Assembly: GCA_036936605.1 (NCBI GenBank) | Contig: JAUPFV010000005.1 | Location: 191,206,958-191,270,957 of the forward strand | Direction of reading: 5' to 3' | DNA from: Limnanthes douglasii subsp. nivea | Lineage: Eukaryota; Streptophyta; Magnoliopsida; Brassicales; Limnanthaceae | Length of the DNA stretch: 64,000 nt | Part shown: piece after piece, positions 62,401-64,000 of the stretch | Layout: the number at the start of each line of letters is the position of its first letter | Numbering within the stretch: the stretch's first letter is position 1 | Translations under genes and position numbers: made by a program | Notes under the pieces: generated by a model | Databases searched by the model: none | Told to the model about the DNA's origin: nothing | What the model saw: only the letters and a program-made list of their open reading frames with translations

Positions 62401-64000
62401 AGAAGACATTTCCTTCCCCCGTGGAATATTAAGTATTTGAAATTTTATTTATCTTAAGTTTGTAACTTATGCATTTTATTTTACTTTATTTTCCTTGTAA
62501 CTCCTATGCACTTTAGGGGCTCAAGAACAAGGTTCGGTTCAAATACATCATGAGCATCAATTTAAACTTCAGTATGAAGTGTCAAACTCAATAAAGTTCT
62601 GATAGCATGGTTCAGGTTTGAAAGGCTTTATATTTTTCTTTCGTCGAACTCGTACGGACTTAGGAGCTACTGATAATAGAGTTATTTGTCCAATCACAAT
62701 CTATATTTAGATTGAATAATTAAGTGATGCATTAACTATGTAAAATAAATTTAATGATAGTTTTATATATTTAAAGATTTATGAACCACAAAATCCATAA
62801 ATATTATTATACGCATTATAACACGATACACTTTAAAAAATCGTGAATAATAATTATTCTTTTTGTAATTTTTTGTAATTTTTTATATTTTTTTTGTAAT
62901 TTTATTTTAAATTTTAGTTTAAAAAAATCCACATCTAACGTGGTTAACAATGATATGGTAAATGCTATAGTTTTTTTATACGAATAATTTAAATAAATAA
63001 CTGAATAAAAAATAATATATAAGAAATTATTAGAAAGCATGGAAATGTAAAACTCAATGTCTAGAAAAGTTGAATACTTCAAAATTGATGGGTAAAATAT
63101 ATTAGAAGATTAAATGCTTCAAAATTAACGTATATAAAATATATTAGAGGATTGAATGGTTGATTATGAACCCCTTTTAGAGTTCCATAGTATTTAGAGG
63201 GGGTTTTCTAAGCTATATTTAAAGGAAAAAATGCATTATTATTTAAGACTAGTTCCTATTAGGTCAATGGTTGTGTGAGTAGATCAGACCGGTCGCAATA
63301 CTCTCTTTATTTTGAAACCCTAAAAAATGACACAACCTTGTCTCCTTGGAGACTGCGTTGCTCAAGTCCAAGAGCCTCGTCTGCCCCATGATAAGAGCGT
63401 AAGGTTTTTACATGAATGTGTTCCGAGCCGGCCTATAAGACTCTTCAACCAGGGCTGTCACATGTTTTCTCAACCTCATTAAATGCCTCATTTTGTTCAT
63501 CACATATCTCAGTAACTATTAAAAATAGCATTACAGCTAAAAGTTAGTGCATAAATGGACAATAATTAACTTTAAATTCAAAAAATTAAAAATTTGTTTT
63601 TTTTAGCTAATATATAGGTTTAAAATTGTGAATAAATCTTTTATATCGGTTTTCGGTATATATAATTTTTTATTTTTAAATATTTTGTAGAAGTTTTTTG
63701 GTTTGACAATTTCATAAAAAATTATTGTACGATGGGTGAAAAATCACTCTTTATCAAAATGACAATCAATTGAGCCATTAGTAATTTTAAATTTAATTTA
63801 TGTGAGGTTGAATTATTTTTACTATAAATTTGTGTCGATCAACTTTCAAATTACTGATATATATATATATATAGTTTTTTTTTAAAATTGACTTTAAATT
63901 TTAATTGTGTGGTTATATATAAAAAATAAATTATTGTCTTTCTATAATATATATATATATATATATATTCTAAATAAAACCCTATCCATCTTCTTTACTT
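62401..64000. other. AT-rich terminal region, no gene seen
   Basis: A possible 3' part of element E followed by low-complexity sequence. (AT)n runs lie at about 63858-63873 and 63946-63968. A less AT-rich stretch at 63290-63480 has no recognised content. Confidence 0.4.

Noticed and set aside
62816..63082. 88-codon minus-strand ORF near the right end
   Set aside because: Lys-, Ile- and Phe-rich product typical of translated AT-rich DNA.

Overview
This window is nuclear DNA from a eudicot plant. The evidence is split genes with GT-AG introns, plant-specific gene families (a CYCD3 D-type cyclin, a plant EB1C, a plant LRR receptor kinase) and a dense, AT-rich fill of decayed plant retrotransposons. 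The species cannot be named from sequence alone.

Layout. 1-8.7 kb: an old Ty3/gypsy element (A) with pol on the minus strand and an extra ORF on the plus strand. 8.8-12 kb: a decayed Ty1/copia element that lacks a visible reverse transcriptase. 12.6-20.8 kb: two direct tandem copies of a unit of about 4.1 kb holding a decayed, apparently intron-bearing minus-strand gene, followed by polypurine-tract-like repeats. 21.9-24.7 kb: an intact two-exon LRR receptor-like (pseudo)kinase gene. 25.7-25.95 kb: a tRNA-derived SINE-like insertion. 26-43 kb: a nested transposon block. A 10.6-kb Ty3/gypsy element (B) with both LTRs and a perfect 5-bp target duplication sits inside the RNase H region of an older Ty3/gypsy element (C), and a 748-bp hAT-type element with a perfect 8-bp target duplication lies in or near the 5' part of C. 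44.2-48.7 kb: three closely packed plus-strand genes (EB1C, a 77-residue protein of unknown function, an ARF1-type GTPase). 52.25-53.7 kb: a CYCD3;2-type cyclin on the minus strand. 54.9-57.2 kb: a decayed L1-type LINE. 57.5-62.4 kb: another decayed Ty3/gypsy element (E). The right end is AT-rich with no gene seen.

The genes. The receptor kinase, EB1C and CYCD3;2 occur in the same order as Arabidopsis At5g67280, At5g67270 and At5g67260 (from memory), so this looks like a conserved chromosomal segment in which transposons have pushed the kinase about 20 kb from EB1C. CYCD3;2 drives G1/S entry, EB1C works on mitotic microtubules and in the nucleus, and ARF runs vesicle budding. The four recognised genes were assembled exon by exon with phase-consistent splice sites; the products are 796, 329, 181 and 350 residues. 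The 77-residue model also splices in phase, but its start is less certain.

The most unusual part is the retroelement architecture. Elements A and B each carry an extra ORF antisense to pol, with a tandem-repeat array between pol and that ORF. The duplicated unit at 12.6-20.8 kb looks like the antisense-ORF end of a third such element, split by introns, dead before it duplicated, and now without its pol.
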